Positions 1 to 5,568 of a stretch of DNA of 5,579 bases are shown piece after piece. Position 1 is the first letter of the stretch. Each line of letters begins with the position of its first letter. Source of the DNA: Gallispira sp964526435 (GTDB taxonomy: Bacteria > Bacillota > Clostridia > Lachnospirales > CAG-274); the NCBI GenBank assembly GCA_964526435.1, contig CAZGIC010000124.1:1-5579 (forward strand). The letters are read 5' to 3'. The position numbers were made by a program, and so were the translations under genes. The notes under the pieces were generated by a model that was given only the letters and a program-made list of their open reading frames with translations, did not search any database and was not told where the DNA came from.

Positions 1-7
1 AACAAGC

Positions 8-2095
8 TCACATTTTGGCAACTATTACACAGCTTCCCTGTGCCTTGCATCTTACCTTTATACAGCCATCTTCAGCAGTATAAAGCTGATCCTCTCTGTC
101 CCATGAATCCTCTCCTGACTGAACAACTCTGTTAAACAAAGTCCCGTTAGGTGCTTCTATTCTCCATACAGGCACAAGTACATCCCTTGCAGTATCATTA
201 TTATTTATTACAACAATAATTTTTTCATCCTTTGTCCAACGTCCGTAACACATTATGCCATAACTCATATACAGATAGTCAAGAGAACCATAGGCAAAGG
301 CTCTGTACCTTTTATGAATTTTTATAAGGATTCTGTAATATTCCAAAAGATCTTTATCTTCTCTTCCCCATGGATATGTTCTTCTGTTGTCAGGGTCGGT
401 CCAGCCTGTAAGTCCTGCCTCATCACCGTAATATATTGTAGGCGCACCTATCCATGTCATCTGGAAAGTAATAGCCTCTCTCATAATATTTTTATTAATA
501 CCTGTATCGGCTTCCTTTGGCCCCATTGTATGAAGTCTGCCTACTTTTTTATTTGTTCTTGTAAGAAATCTTGAATGATCATGATTTGAAAGCTCATTCA
601 TTGCAACAGACAGACTTTCAAAACTGAATCTTGACATATAATAACGCATTTTTGCTTCAAAATCCCCTGCGTTATTAAACTTATCCCATGAACATTGTTC
701 ACTGTGCTTTTCCATGCCTGTTAAAAACCATGTAATAGGCTCCATAAAGGCATCATAATTCATAACAGTGTCCCACTGGTCGCCTCCAAGCCAGTCTTTC
801 GGATCTCCGTAATGCTCTGCAAGTATAATTGCATCGGGATTAGCCTCTTTAACAGCTTTTCTGAAATCTCTCCAGAACTGCATATTAAATTCCTTGCTTG
901 TTCCCAGATCGGCAGCTACGTCAAGTCTCCAGCCGTCTGCATTATATGGAGGTGAAACCCATTTTTTACCTATTCCTATAATATAGTCATAAAGCTCTTT
1001 TGAACCTTCATAGTTAAGCTTAGGGTGATTGGAATGTCCCCACCAGCCGTCATAACTTTCATTTCCCGGCCAGTGTCCTCCGTGCCAGCTGAAGAAGTCA
1101 TGATAACGGCTTTTCTCACTCATAAACGCCCCATCAGGATAACCATTATTTTTGTAAAAACCTTCTCTGTCAAGCCACTTGTTAAAGGCTCCGCAATGAT
1201 TAAAAACACCATCAAGTATTATTTTTATGCCGTTTTTATGAGCAATGGATATTAAATCTGCCATAAGCTTATTGCTTGCCTCAAGATTTTCTTTGTCCGT
1301 TGTTCTTATCATATACATTGTGGCTTCGGCATTGTCCTTTTTACCCTCTTCAAGAGGCTTTCCTCCGTCATTAATAATAACTCCGTAATGAGGATCAATG
1401 CTATCATAATCCTGAATATCATATTTATGATTACTTGGAGATACAAAAACCGGGTTGAAATAAATTACATCAACTCCAATATGTTTAAGATACCCCATTT
1501 TTTTAATTACACCCTTTAAATCTCCTCCGTAAAAATTACAGACATCAAGAAGCTCAACAGGAGCATTCCAGTCCTTTACTGCCTTTGATGTAACACCTAA
1601 ATAGGCATATTCATTATCTACAACATCATTTTTCTTGTCGCCGTTGTAAAATCTGTCCACATAAATCTGATACATAACCGCACCCTTTGCCCAGTCAGGA
1701 GTTTTAAATCCCGGAATTACGGCAAAGTTATAGTCATTGTTTATTTTTTTTACAAGTCCCTGTTTGTTATAAAAATATACACGATCATCCTTTATAATCT
1801 TAAAATAGTAACTGTTCCTGCTCTCACCGCATATAAAGCTTCCCTCATAATAGTCAAAATAATCATCGGATCTCACTATATCCATTTGATAGCTTTCACC
1901 GCCAAATAAGACATAAACATCGTCTAAATCATCTTTTCCTGTTCTGATTTTAACTGAAACCTTCTCATTAATATCCGGTGAAACTGGATTTCTGTAATTT
2001 TCGCTTTCATCAGAGAAAATGGCATCAACATTAATATAATCAAAGTTCATTTTCGCTAAAAGCAATAACCTTTCGATATAATCAAATTTCTCCAT
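8..2095 (-). CDS. Intracellular GH13 alpha-glucan hydrolase (neopullulanase / cyclomaltodextrinase type)
   Basis: A 695-residue enzyme expected to hydrolyse alpha-1,4 (possibly also alpha-1,6) bonds in maltodextrins, cyclodextrins or pullulan fragments in the cytoplasm; no signal peptide is visible. Residues about 25-115 look like a CBM34-type beta domain. The (beta/alpha)8 barrel opens with YQIYVDRF (142-149). All GH13 motifs are intact: DGVFNH (295-300), GWRLD with nucleophile Asp392, ILAEH with acid/base Glu427, and NHD with Asp506. PKLN (358-361) is the region V signature of the neopullulanase group (GH13_20 and relatives such as GH13_39). A C-terminal beta domain follows from about 595. 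It is longer than the usual ~580-residue neopullulanase. The frame stays open to an ATG at 2146, but the start at 2095 has GAGGTGA 5 bp upstream, and the promoter lies between the two. Exact substrate and subfamily are not settled. The gene is divergent from the amidase at 2225. Confidence 0.93.
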   Translation of the reverse strand: MEKFDYIERLLLLAKMNFDYINVDAIFSDESENYRNPVSPDINEKVSVKIRTGKDDLDDVYVLFGGESYQMDIVRSDDYFDYYEGSFICGESRNSYYFKIIKDDRVYFYNKQGLVKKINNDYNFAVIPGFKTPDWAKGAVMYQIYVDRFYNGDKKNDVVDNEYAYLGVTSKAVKDWNAPVELLDVCNFYGGDLKGVIKKMGYLKHIGVDVIYFNPVFVSPSNHKYDIQDYDSIDPHYGVIINDGGKPLEEGKKDNAEATMYMIRTTDKENLEASNKLMADLISIAHKNGIKIILDGVFNHCGAFNKWLDREGFYKNNGYPDGAFMSEKSRYHDFFSWHGGHWPGNESYDGWWGHSNHPKLNYEGSKELYDYIIGIGKKWVSPPYNADGWRLDVAADLGTSKEFNMQFWRDFRKAVKEANPDAIILAEHYGDPKDWLGGDQWDTVMNYDAFMEPITWFLTGMEKHSEQCSWDKFNNAGDFEAKMRYYMSRFSFESLSVAMNELSNHDHSRFLTRTNKKVGRLHTMGPKEADTGINKNIMREAITFQMTWIGAPTIYYGDEAGLTGWTDPDNRRTYPWGREDKDLLEYYRILIKIHKRYRAFAYGSLDYLYMSYGIMCYGRWTKDEKIIVVINNNDTARDVLVPVWRIEAPNGTLFNRVVQSGEDSWDREDQLYTAEDGCIKVRCKAQGSCVIVAKM

Positions 2096-2125
2096 ACTTT
2101 TCACCTCATTGCATTCTATATTTAA

Positions 2126-2154
2126 ATTGTAAATGTAAATCATCAAATTGTCAA
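2126..2154 (-). promoter_or_regulatory. Sigma-A promoter of the GH13 gene
   Basis: On the minus strand TTGACA (2154-2149, perfect -35) is followed after 17 bp by TACAAT (2131-2126, 5 of 6 to the -10 consensus). Transcription should begin near 2119, leaving a leader of about 24 nt with GAGGTGA at 2107-2101 before the ATG at 2095. An ATG start at 2146 would lie inside the promoter and not be transcribed. Confidence 0.8.
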
Positions 2155-2183
2155 TATTTTATATGTGTTTGTCATTTACATTT
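2131..2183. repeat. Inverted repeat spanning the two divergent promoters
   Basis: AAATGTAAAT at 2131-2140 is repeated exactly in inverse orientation as ATTTACATTT at 2174-2183, with 33 bp between. The left copy touches the -10 and fills part of the spacer of the GH13 promoter; the right copy covers the -35 of the amidase promoter. Partial similarity continues outside each core (TGT before, CAAA after, read in the same sense). It may be a pair of sites for one regulator, or a coincidence of AT-rich sequence. No regulator gene is in the window. Confidence 0.4.
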
Positions 2184-2203
2184 AACATAACTTAAGTTAT
2201 ACT
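2175..2203 (+). promoter_or_regulatory. Sigma-A promoter of the amidase gene
   Basis: TTTACA (2175-2180, 5 of 6 to the -35 consensus) and TATACT (2198-2203, 5 of 6 to the -10 consensus) are separated by exactly 17 bp. Transcription should begin around 2210, giving a very short leader of roughly 15 nt that begins almost at the Shine-Dalgarno AAGGA (2211-2215). The two divergent -35 boxes are only 20 bp apart. Confidence 0.75.
2187..2200. promoter_or_regulatory. Perfect 14-bp palindrome, candidate operator
   Basis: ATAACTTAAGTTAT is its own reverse complement over all 14 bases. It fills the promoter spacer of the amidase gene and overlaps the first three bases of the -10 box, which is the usual position for a repressor site blocking RNA polymerase. 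The binding protein cannot be named from the sequence. Confidence 0.45.
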
Positions 2204-2224
2204 GTAGAAAAAGGATGTGATTTA

Positions 2225-2986
2225 ATGAAAATAGAACTTTGCCAGACAAATATAATATGGGAAAAAAAGAATCTCAATCTTCAAAAAGCTGAAAAGTTAA
2301 TATCAGAAAGCAAAAGTGACCTGCTGTTTTTTCCTGAAATGAGTTTTACAGGTTTTTCTATGAACACTGATCTGACAGGGGAAAATGATAACTTCACCGT
2401 TAATTATATGCAAAAACTTTCACTTAAATACAATAAGTCAACTGCATTTGGCTGGGTATATAAAAATGGTGAAAAGGCAGAAAATCATTATACATTTATA
2501 AACAATAAAGGTGATATTTTATCTGATTATATAAAAATACATCCCTTCAGCTTCAGCGGTGAAGATAAATATTTTAAAAAAGGAAACAAAATAAATATAT
2601 TCAGATATGAAAATTTTAATATATGCAATTTTATATGTTATGACTTAAGATTTCCCGAAATATTCCAGGCAGCCTCAAAAAAATCAGACATTATAACAGT
2701 TGCCGCCTGCTGGCCCAAAGCCAGAAGAGAACACTGGCTGACCCTTTTAAAAGCCCGTGCAATAGAAAATGTATGCTATATTATAGCAGTAAACTGCGTC
2801 GGAAATATCGGTGAGCTTTCATACAGCGGTGACAGCTGTATAATAAATCCCAATGGAGAGATAAGAGAAATACTCTCATATAAAGAAGGCACAATAAGTG
2901 CAGAAATTGAAAATGACGTATCCACATACAGAAAAAATTTTCCCGTAAAACAAGACAGACAAGAAGACTTATACAAAATACTTTAA
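2225..2986 (+). CDS. Carbon-nitrogen hydrolase (nitrilase superfamily, omega-amidase/YafV-like)
   Basis: A 253-residue cytoplasmic amidase that should hydrolyse a C-N bond in a small amide through a cysteine acyl-enzyme. The nitrilase triad is complete: Glu38 in FFPEMSFTGF, Lys104 in YIKIHPF and Cys138 in CYDLRFPE. The block CWPKARREHW followed by KARAIEN (162-182) resembles the YafV / Nit2 branch, whose known members deaminate 2-oxoglutaramate or 2-oxosuccinamate. That substrate is inference; other small amides are possible. Length is normal for this branch (about 250-280). The start has AAGGATGTGA upstream with 9 bp from AAGGA to ATG. The gene is visibly more AT-rich than the GH13 gene beside it. 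It ends with TAA directly at the scaffold gap, so its terminator and any downstream partner are unseen. Confidence 0.9.
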   Translation: MKIELCQTNIIWEKKNLNLQKAEKLISESKSDLLFFPEMSFTGFSMNTDLTGENDNFTVNYMQKLSLKYNKSTAFGWVYKNGEKAENHYTFINNKGDILSDYIKIHPFSFSGEDKYFKKGNKINIFRYENFNICNFICYDLRFPEIFQAASKKSDIITVAACWPKARREHWLTLLKARAIENVCYIIAVNCVGNIGELSYSGDSCIINPNGEIREILSYKEGTISAEIENDVSTYRKNFPVKQDRQEDLYKIL

Positions 2987-3086
2987 NNNNNNNNNNNNNN
3001 NNNNNNNNNNNNNNNNNNNNNNNNNNNNNNNNNNNNNNNNNNNNNNNNNNNNNNNNNNNNNNNNNNNNNNNNNNNNNNNNNNNNNN
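2987..3086. other. Scaffold gap of 100 N
   Basis: One hundred unknown bases in a row, the conventional filler for a gap of unknown size. The left contig ends on the last base of the amidase stop codon and the right contig begins inside the tRNA acceptor stem. Distance and even adjacency between the two sides are not established by this sequence. Confidence 0.99.
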
Positions 3087-3153
3087 CCCGGGGGAATTGA
3101 ACCCCCATTTCCCGGTCCGGAGCCGAGCGTTTTATCCATTAGACTAGGGATGC
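3087..3153 (-). tRNA. tRNA-Arg (anticodon CCG), 3' end cut by the gap
   Basis: Read on the minus strand, 67 nt of a cloverleaf are present. They are acceptor 5' strand GCATCCC (3153-3147), TA, D arm, anticodon stem CTCGG/CCGGG around loop CTCCGGA, a 4-nt variable loop, a perfect 5-bp T stem GGGGG/CCCCC with loop TTCAATT, and the first three bases (GGG) of the 3' acceptor strand. The anticodon CCG (3120-3118) reads the arginine codon CGG. The missing ATGC, discriminator base and CCA fall in the N run, so about five encoded bases plus any CCA are lost. The D stem has one C-A mismatch (GTCT/AAAC) and the anticodon stem one T-G pair. Not a pseudogene signal by itself; the cut is an assembly artefact. 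Confidence 0.9.
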
Positions 3154-3168
3154 AGATTTCAGGTCCGG

Positions 3169-3197
3169 CTGATAAAAGTCAGACCTTAGGGTGTCGA
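3169..3197 (-). promoter_or_regulatory. Possible weak promoter of tRNA-Arg
   Basis: On the minus strand TCGACA (3197-3192, 5 of 6 to TTGACA) is followed after 17 bp by TATCAG (3174-3169, 4 of 6 to TATAAT), about 15 bp before the tRNA 5' end. The match is modest and the -35 lies within the 3' arm of the folded element next door, so the tRNA might instead be reached by read-through from the fumarase operon. Confidence 0.3.
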
Positions 3198-3282
3198 AAA
3201 AATCGCCATACCTGCATTTCCTGCAAATTCAAAATATGCTTGCCCAATTTTATATAGGGGCAAGGGCGACTTTTTAACGACA
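3192..3282 (-). ncRNA. Structured element after the fumarase operon (three-way junction, terminator-like)
   Basis: Read on the minus strand, the outer arms (3282-3265 and 3207-3192) pair as TGTCG/CGACA, then AAAAAG/TTTTTT with one G-U, then TCGCC/GGCGA; only a two-base TT bulge interrupts 16 pairs. Inside are two hairpins set side by side without linkers: CTTGCCC/GGGCAAG (3264-3258 with 3245-3239, 12-nt loop), and TTTGCA/TGCAGG (3227-3222 with 3216-3211, 5-nt loop) extended by ATA/TAT. The GGCGA-T6 end resembles an intrinsic terminator for the fumarase mRNA, but the enclosed region is unusually large. It could also be a processed 3'-UTR RNA or a short MITE-like inverted repeat element. I do not recognise a named RNA family. 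Confidence 0.4.
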
Positions 3283-3284
3283 GA

Positions 3285-3833
3285 TTATTTTCTATATTTC
3301 TGAGGCTCACTTTCATAAAGATTATTCCCATCACTGTCAATTATAACAATTCCGGGAAAATTTTCAACCTCAAGCCTGTGTATAGCCTCTGAACCCAAAT
3401 CTTCATAATCCACAACTTCACACTTTTTCACACAGGTACTTAAAAGAGCTCCTGCTCCCCCCACAGCTCCTATATATACAGCACCATATTTCTTCATTGC
3501 GTCTATAACAGCCTGACTTCTTGCACCCTTTCCTACCATACATGTAAGTCCAAGCTCAATTGTCTTTGGAGAATATGCATCCATTCTGTAGCTTGTTGTA
3601 GGACCAACTGACCCTATAGGCTCTCCCGGCTTTGCAGGGGCAGGACCTGCAAAATATATTGTCTGATCCTTTAAATCTACGGGCAGAGGAATACCTTTTT
3701 CATAATTTTCAAGCATTCTTTTATGTGCTGCATCTCTTGCCGTATATATTACACCTGTTATATTAACAATATCTCCGGCTTTCAGTTCTCTTGCCTTTTC
3801 TCTTGTAATAGGTGTTTGTAAGCTTATATTCAC
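3285..3833 (-). CDS. fumB: Class I fumarate hydratase, beta subunit (C-terminal domain)
   Basis: A 182-residue subunit of the two-part iron-sulfur fumarase, which reversibly hydrates fumarate to L-malate in the cytoplasm. The beta subunit corresponds to the C-terminal domain of single-chain class I fumarases. Family blocks are visible: TARDAAHKR (31-39), GPAP (63-66), the substrate-site block GPTTSYRMD (77-85), GKGA (101-104) and the glycine-rich GAVGGAGAL (122-130). The start is GTG at 3833-3831, not ATG, supported by GGAGAGGAG (3849-3841) 7 bp upstream; the next Met is residue 40, inside the fold. It lies 20 bp after the alpha gene in one operon. The homologous L-tartrate dehydratase beta subunit looks alike and cannot be excluded by sequence alone, but fumarase is far more common in this setting. 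The gene symbol refers to the beta subunit, not E. coli FumB. Confidence 0.92.
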   Translation of the reverse strand: MNISLQTPITREKARELKAGDIVNITGVIYTARDAAHKRMLENYEKGIPLPVDLKDQTIYFAGPAPAKPGEPIGSVGPTTSYRMDAYSPKTIELGLTCMVGKGARSQAVIDAMKKYGAVYIGAVGGAGALLSTCVKKCEVVDYEDLGSEAIHRLEVENFPGIVIIDSDGNNLYESEPQKYRK

Positions 3834-3840
3834 AATACCA

Positions 3841-3849
3841 CTCCTCTCC
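3841..3849 (-). promoter_or_regulatory. Ribosome binding site fixing the GTG start of fumarase beta
   Basis: GGAGAGGAG on the minus strand, 7 bp before the GTG at 3833. It fits within the 20-bp gap after the alpha-subunit stop codon (3856-3854) and is the main support for a non-ATG start. Confidence 0.8.
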
Positions 3850-3853
3850 GTAA

Positions 3854-4696
3854 TTACAGTTCACATTCACTATGTCTTGTAACATGACAGCTTATATTTA
3901 CAGCTAAAGGAAGCCCCGCTATATGAGTAGCATAAGTTTCAATATTAAGTCCAAGAATAGTGGTGTTACCTCCAAGTCCCTGAGGACCTATACCCAGATT
4001 ATTGGCCCTTTCAAGAAGTTCTTCTTCCATCTCTCTTATATGTTTTTTGGGAGATTTTGAACCTATGGGACGAAGAAGAGCCTTTTTTGCAAGGAAAGCA
4101 CACATTTCAAAATTGCCCCCTATACCAACACCCACAACCATAGGCGGACATGGATTTGGACCTGCCTTTTCTATACAATCAATCACAGCATTTTTCACAC
4201 CCTCAATACCATCTGATGGCTTAAGCATATAAACCCTGCTCATATTTTCACTTCCAAAACCTTTAGGTGCAACCTCAATATGTACCCTGTCACCTTCAAC
4301 AATATTGTAATGTATAATTGCAGGAGTATTGTCATTTGTATTTACTCTTATAAGAGGGTCTTCAACTACAGATTTTCTTAAATATCCTTCATTGTAGCCT
4401 TTACGCACACCTTCGTTTACAGCATCTGTAAGACTGCCTCCGGTAAAGTGTACCTCCTGACCTATATCTATAAAAATAACTGCCATTCCTGTATCCTGAC
4501 ATATAGGTTTCATTTTATCTTTAGCCAGATCTGCATTTTCTATAAGCTGTGACAAAATATTTTTTCCTATTTCTGATTTTTCATTCTCTTTTGCATTTTC
4601 AAGAGCCGAATATACATCTGAATTAAGACAGCAGTTTGCATTTATACACATATTTTTAACCGCTTCTGTAATTTGTGACACATCTATTTCTCTCAT
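3854..4696 (-). CDS. fumA: Class I fumarate hydratase, alpha subunit ([4Fe-4S] domain)
   Basis: A 280-residue catalytic subunit carrying the oxygen-sensitive [4Fe-4S] cluster of two-subunit fumarase. The three expected cluster cysteines are visible: Cys66 in PICQDTGM, Cys183 in GPNPCPPMVVGVGIGG and Cys270 in NISCHVTRHS. The blocks GGNFEMCAFLAKKALLRP (193-210) and GIGPQGLGGNTT (235-246) are typical of the family. Length matches stand-alone alpha subunits of Clostridia and archaea. The ATG at 4696 has GAGGAG (4710-4705) 8 bp upstream. Its promoter (4731-4759) lies just upstream, and the beta subunit follows 20 bp downstream. In anaerobes the enzyme serves the reductive or oxidative C4 branch of the incomplete TCA cycle. 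L-tartrate dehydratase alpha is the main alternative. The gene symbol refers to the alpha subunit, not E. coli FumA. Confidence 0.93.
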   Translation of the reverse strand: MREIDVSQITEAVKNMCINANCCLNSDVYSALENAKENEKSEIGKNILSQLIENADLAKDKMKPICQDTGMAVIFIDIGQEVHFTGGSLTDAVNEGVRKGYNEGYLRKSVVEDPLIRVNTNDNTPAIIHYNIVEGDRVHIEVAPKGFGSENMSRVYMLKPSDGIEGVKNAVIDCIEKAGPNPCPPMVVGVGIGGNFEMCAFLAKKALLRPIGSKSPKKHIREMEEELLERANNLGIGPQGLGGNTTILGLNIETYATHIAGLPLAVNISCHVTRHSECEL

Positions 4697-4730
4697 GACA
4701 TTATCTCCTCGTATTAGTTAATATACTAAA

Positions 4731-4759
4731 ATTATATCAGATTTTAATCTCATACTCAA
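4731..4759 (-). promoter_or_regulatory. Promoter of the fumarase operon
   Basis: On the minus strand TTGAGT (4759-4754, 4 of 6 to the -35 consensus) is followed after 17 bp by a perfect TATAAT (4736-4731). The -35 overlaps the methyltransferase stop codon (4758-4756). The leader would be about 30 nt to the ATG at 4696. The spacer holds an inverted repeat AGATT-AA-AATCT (4750-4739) that could be an operator. Confidence 0.65.
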
Positions 4760-5523
4760 CAACAAAATGTCTGTTCTTTTATACACCTGAATCTTATTCT
4801 CACATAATCAACATACCAGCTTCCGTTTTTACACAGAACAGGCTTAAGTGCATCTGCAGCCTCATCAATGATTTCCTGTGTTTCATCTTCGGATATATCC
4901 TTAAATGGAGCCATATTAAACATTCTTATCCAGCTTTCAAGCCCCTTTTCTCCTACCTGCAATGTAGGTCTGTCAAAAAGCAAAGCATATTTTACAATAA
5001 ATCCCGCCTTTTCAAGGAGAGGAGCATATTCGCCTATAGTTGGAAAATAAAAATTTTTAAAATACTTATATCCTCTTTTATTAAATATGTCCTTTAGTGC
5101 AGAATGAACTGTTTCTGCACAGCCATAGCCTCCAAATTCACACACAAACTCTCCGCCGTTTTTTATATTGGCTGAAATATTGTTTAAAAGTTCCTGATGT
5201 CGTTCCTTATCTATCCAGTGAAGCACCGCATTTGAAAATATGCCGTCAACAGGTTCAACTCTGAAATCCAGAGCATTTCCTTTAATAAATTTAATATCAC
5301 TATAATTTTCTCTTGCAATTTTAAGCATATCCTCTGAATCATCAATGCCTATAACATTATATCCTTTTTCTTTAAGCTTAACAGTCAAATTGCCATTGCC
5401 ACACCCCAGATCTATAACAGAGCTTCCGCAGGGAAGATTAAAAAGTTCAATTACATCCTCACCGTATTTATGAACAAACTTAAAGTCTTTTGCATATTTT
5501 GAAGCATCCCATTTTATATTCAT
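4756..5523 (-). CDS. Class I SAM-dependent methyltransferase (Tam-like)
   Basis: A 255-residue Rossmann-fold methyltransferase that transfers a methyl group from S-adenosylmethionine, probably to a small molecule. Visible motifs: motif I VIDLGCGNGNLT (36-47) for SAM binding, the acidic end of beta-2 GIDDS (59-63), GNAL (82-85) near the adenine, and motif IV SNAVLHWI (97-104). The SNAxLHW block resembles trans-aconitate 2-methyltransferase and its many uncharacterised relatives; the true substrate is unknown. A TTG at 5538 would add five residues, but the ATG at 5523 is preferred because GGATGTGA (5535-5528) lies 4 bp upstream. The C-terminus is cysteine-rich (ends CC). A terminator-like hairpin lies directly upstream. 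It runs in the same direction as fumarase, 59 bp ahead, with no terminator visible between, so partial read-through into the fumarase genes is possible. Confidence 0.85.
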   Translation of the reverse strand: MNIKWDASKYAKDFKFVHKYGEDVIELFNLPCGSSVIDLGCGNGNLTVKLKEKGYNVIGIDDSEDMLKIARENYSDIKFIKGNALDFRVEPVDGIFSNAVLHWIDKERHQELLNNISANIKNGGEFVCEFGGYGCAETVHSALKDIFNKRGYKYFKNFYFPTIGEYAPLLEKAGFIVKYALLFDRPTLQVGEKGLESWIRMFNMAPFKDISEDETQEIIDEAADALKPVLCKNGSWYVDYVRIRFRCIKEQTFCC

Positions 5524-5540
5524 AAAATCACATCCCAAAT

Positions 5541-5568
5541 AACAAAAGAGCGTGAAGATACACGCTCT
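5541..5568 (-). terminator. Intrinsic terminator-like hairpin upstream of the methyltransferase
   Basis: On the minus strand AGAGCGTG (5568-5561) pairs perfectly with CACGCTCT (5554-5547) around a 6-nt loop TATCTT, and is followed by a T-rich tail TTTTGTT ending at 5541. It most likely ends a minus-strand gene lying beyond the right edge of the window. The tail stops only 5 bp before the methyltransferase Shine-Dalgarno (5535), so it could also act as a leader attenuator of that gene. Confidence 0.7.

Noticed and set aside
314..574. Open plus-strand frame of 86 codons opposite the GH13 gene
   Set aside because: It lies antisense within the catalytic part of a clearly conserved enzyme, has no convincing ribosome binding site and encodes no recognisable protein.
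1025..1255. Open plus-strand frame of 76 codons opposite the GH13 gene
   Set aside because: It is a shadow of the intact GH13 barrel-coding sequence, with no family resemblance.
2776..2976. Open minus-strand frame of 66 codons opposite the amidase
   Set aside because: It lies within the conserved C-terminal part of the nitrilase-fold gene and shows no independent signals.
3087..3153. Degenerate tRNA pseudogene
   Set aside because: The anticodon and T arms are intact, and the missing 3' end coincides exactly with the N run, so truncation is an assembly effect.
3239..3264. CTTGCCC/GGGCAAG hairpin as a stand-alone plus-strand terminator
   Set aside because: On the plus strand the T run comes 6 bases after the stem, no plus-strand gene is seen before it on this contig, and the G-U polarity of the larger fold favours the minus strand.
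4002..4232. Open plus-strand frame of 76 codons opposite fumarase alpha
   Set aside because: It is antisense to the conserved region around Cys183; the frame arises from codon composition.
4868..5050. Open plus-strand frame of 60 codons opposite the methyltransferase
   Set aside because: It is antisense to a well-supported gene with no start signal of its own.
5524..5538. TTG start adding five residues to the methyltransferase
   Set aside because: The ATG at 5523 has a good Shine-Dalgarno at the right distance, which would itself be inside the coding region if TTG were used.
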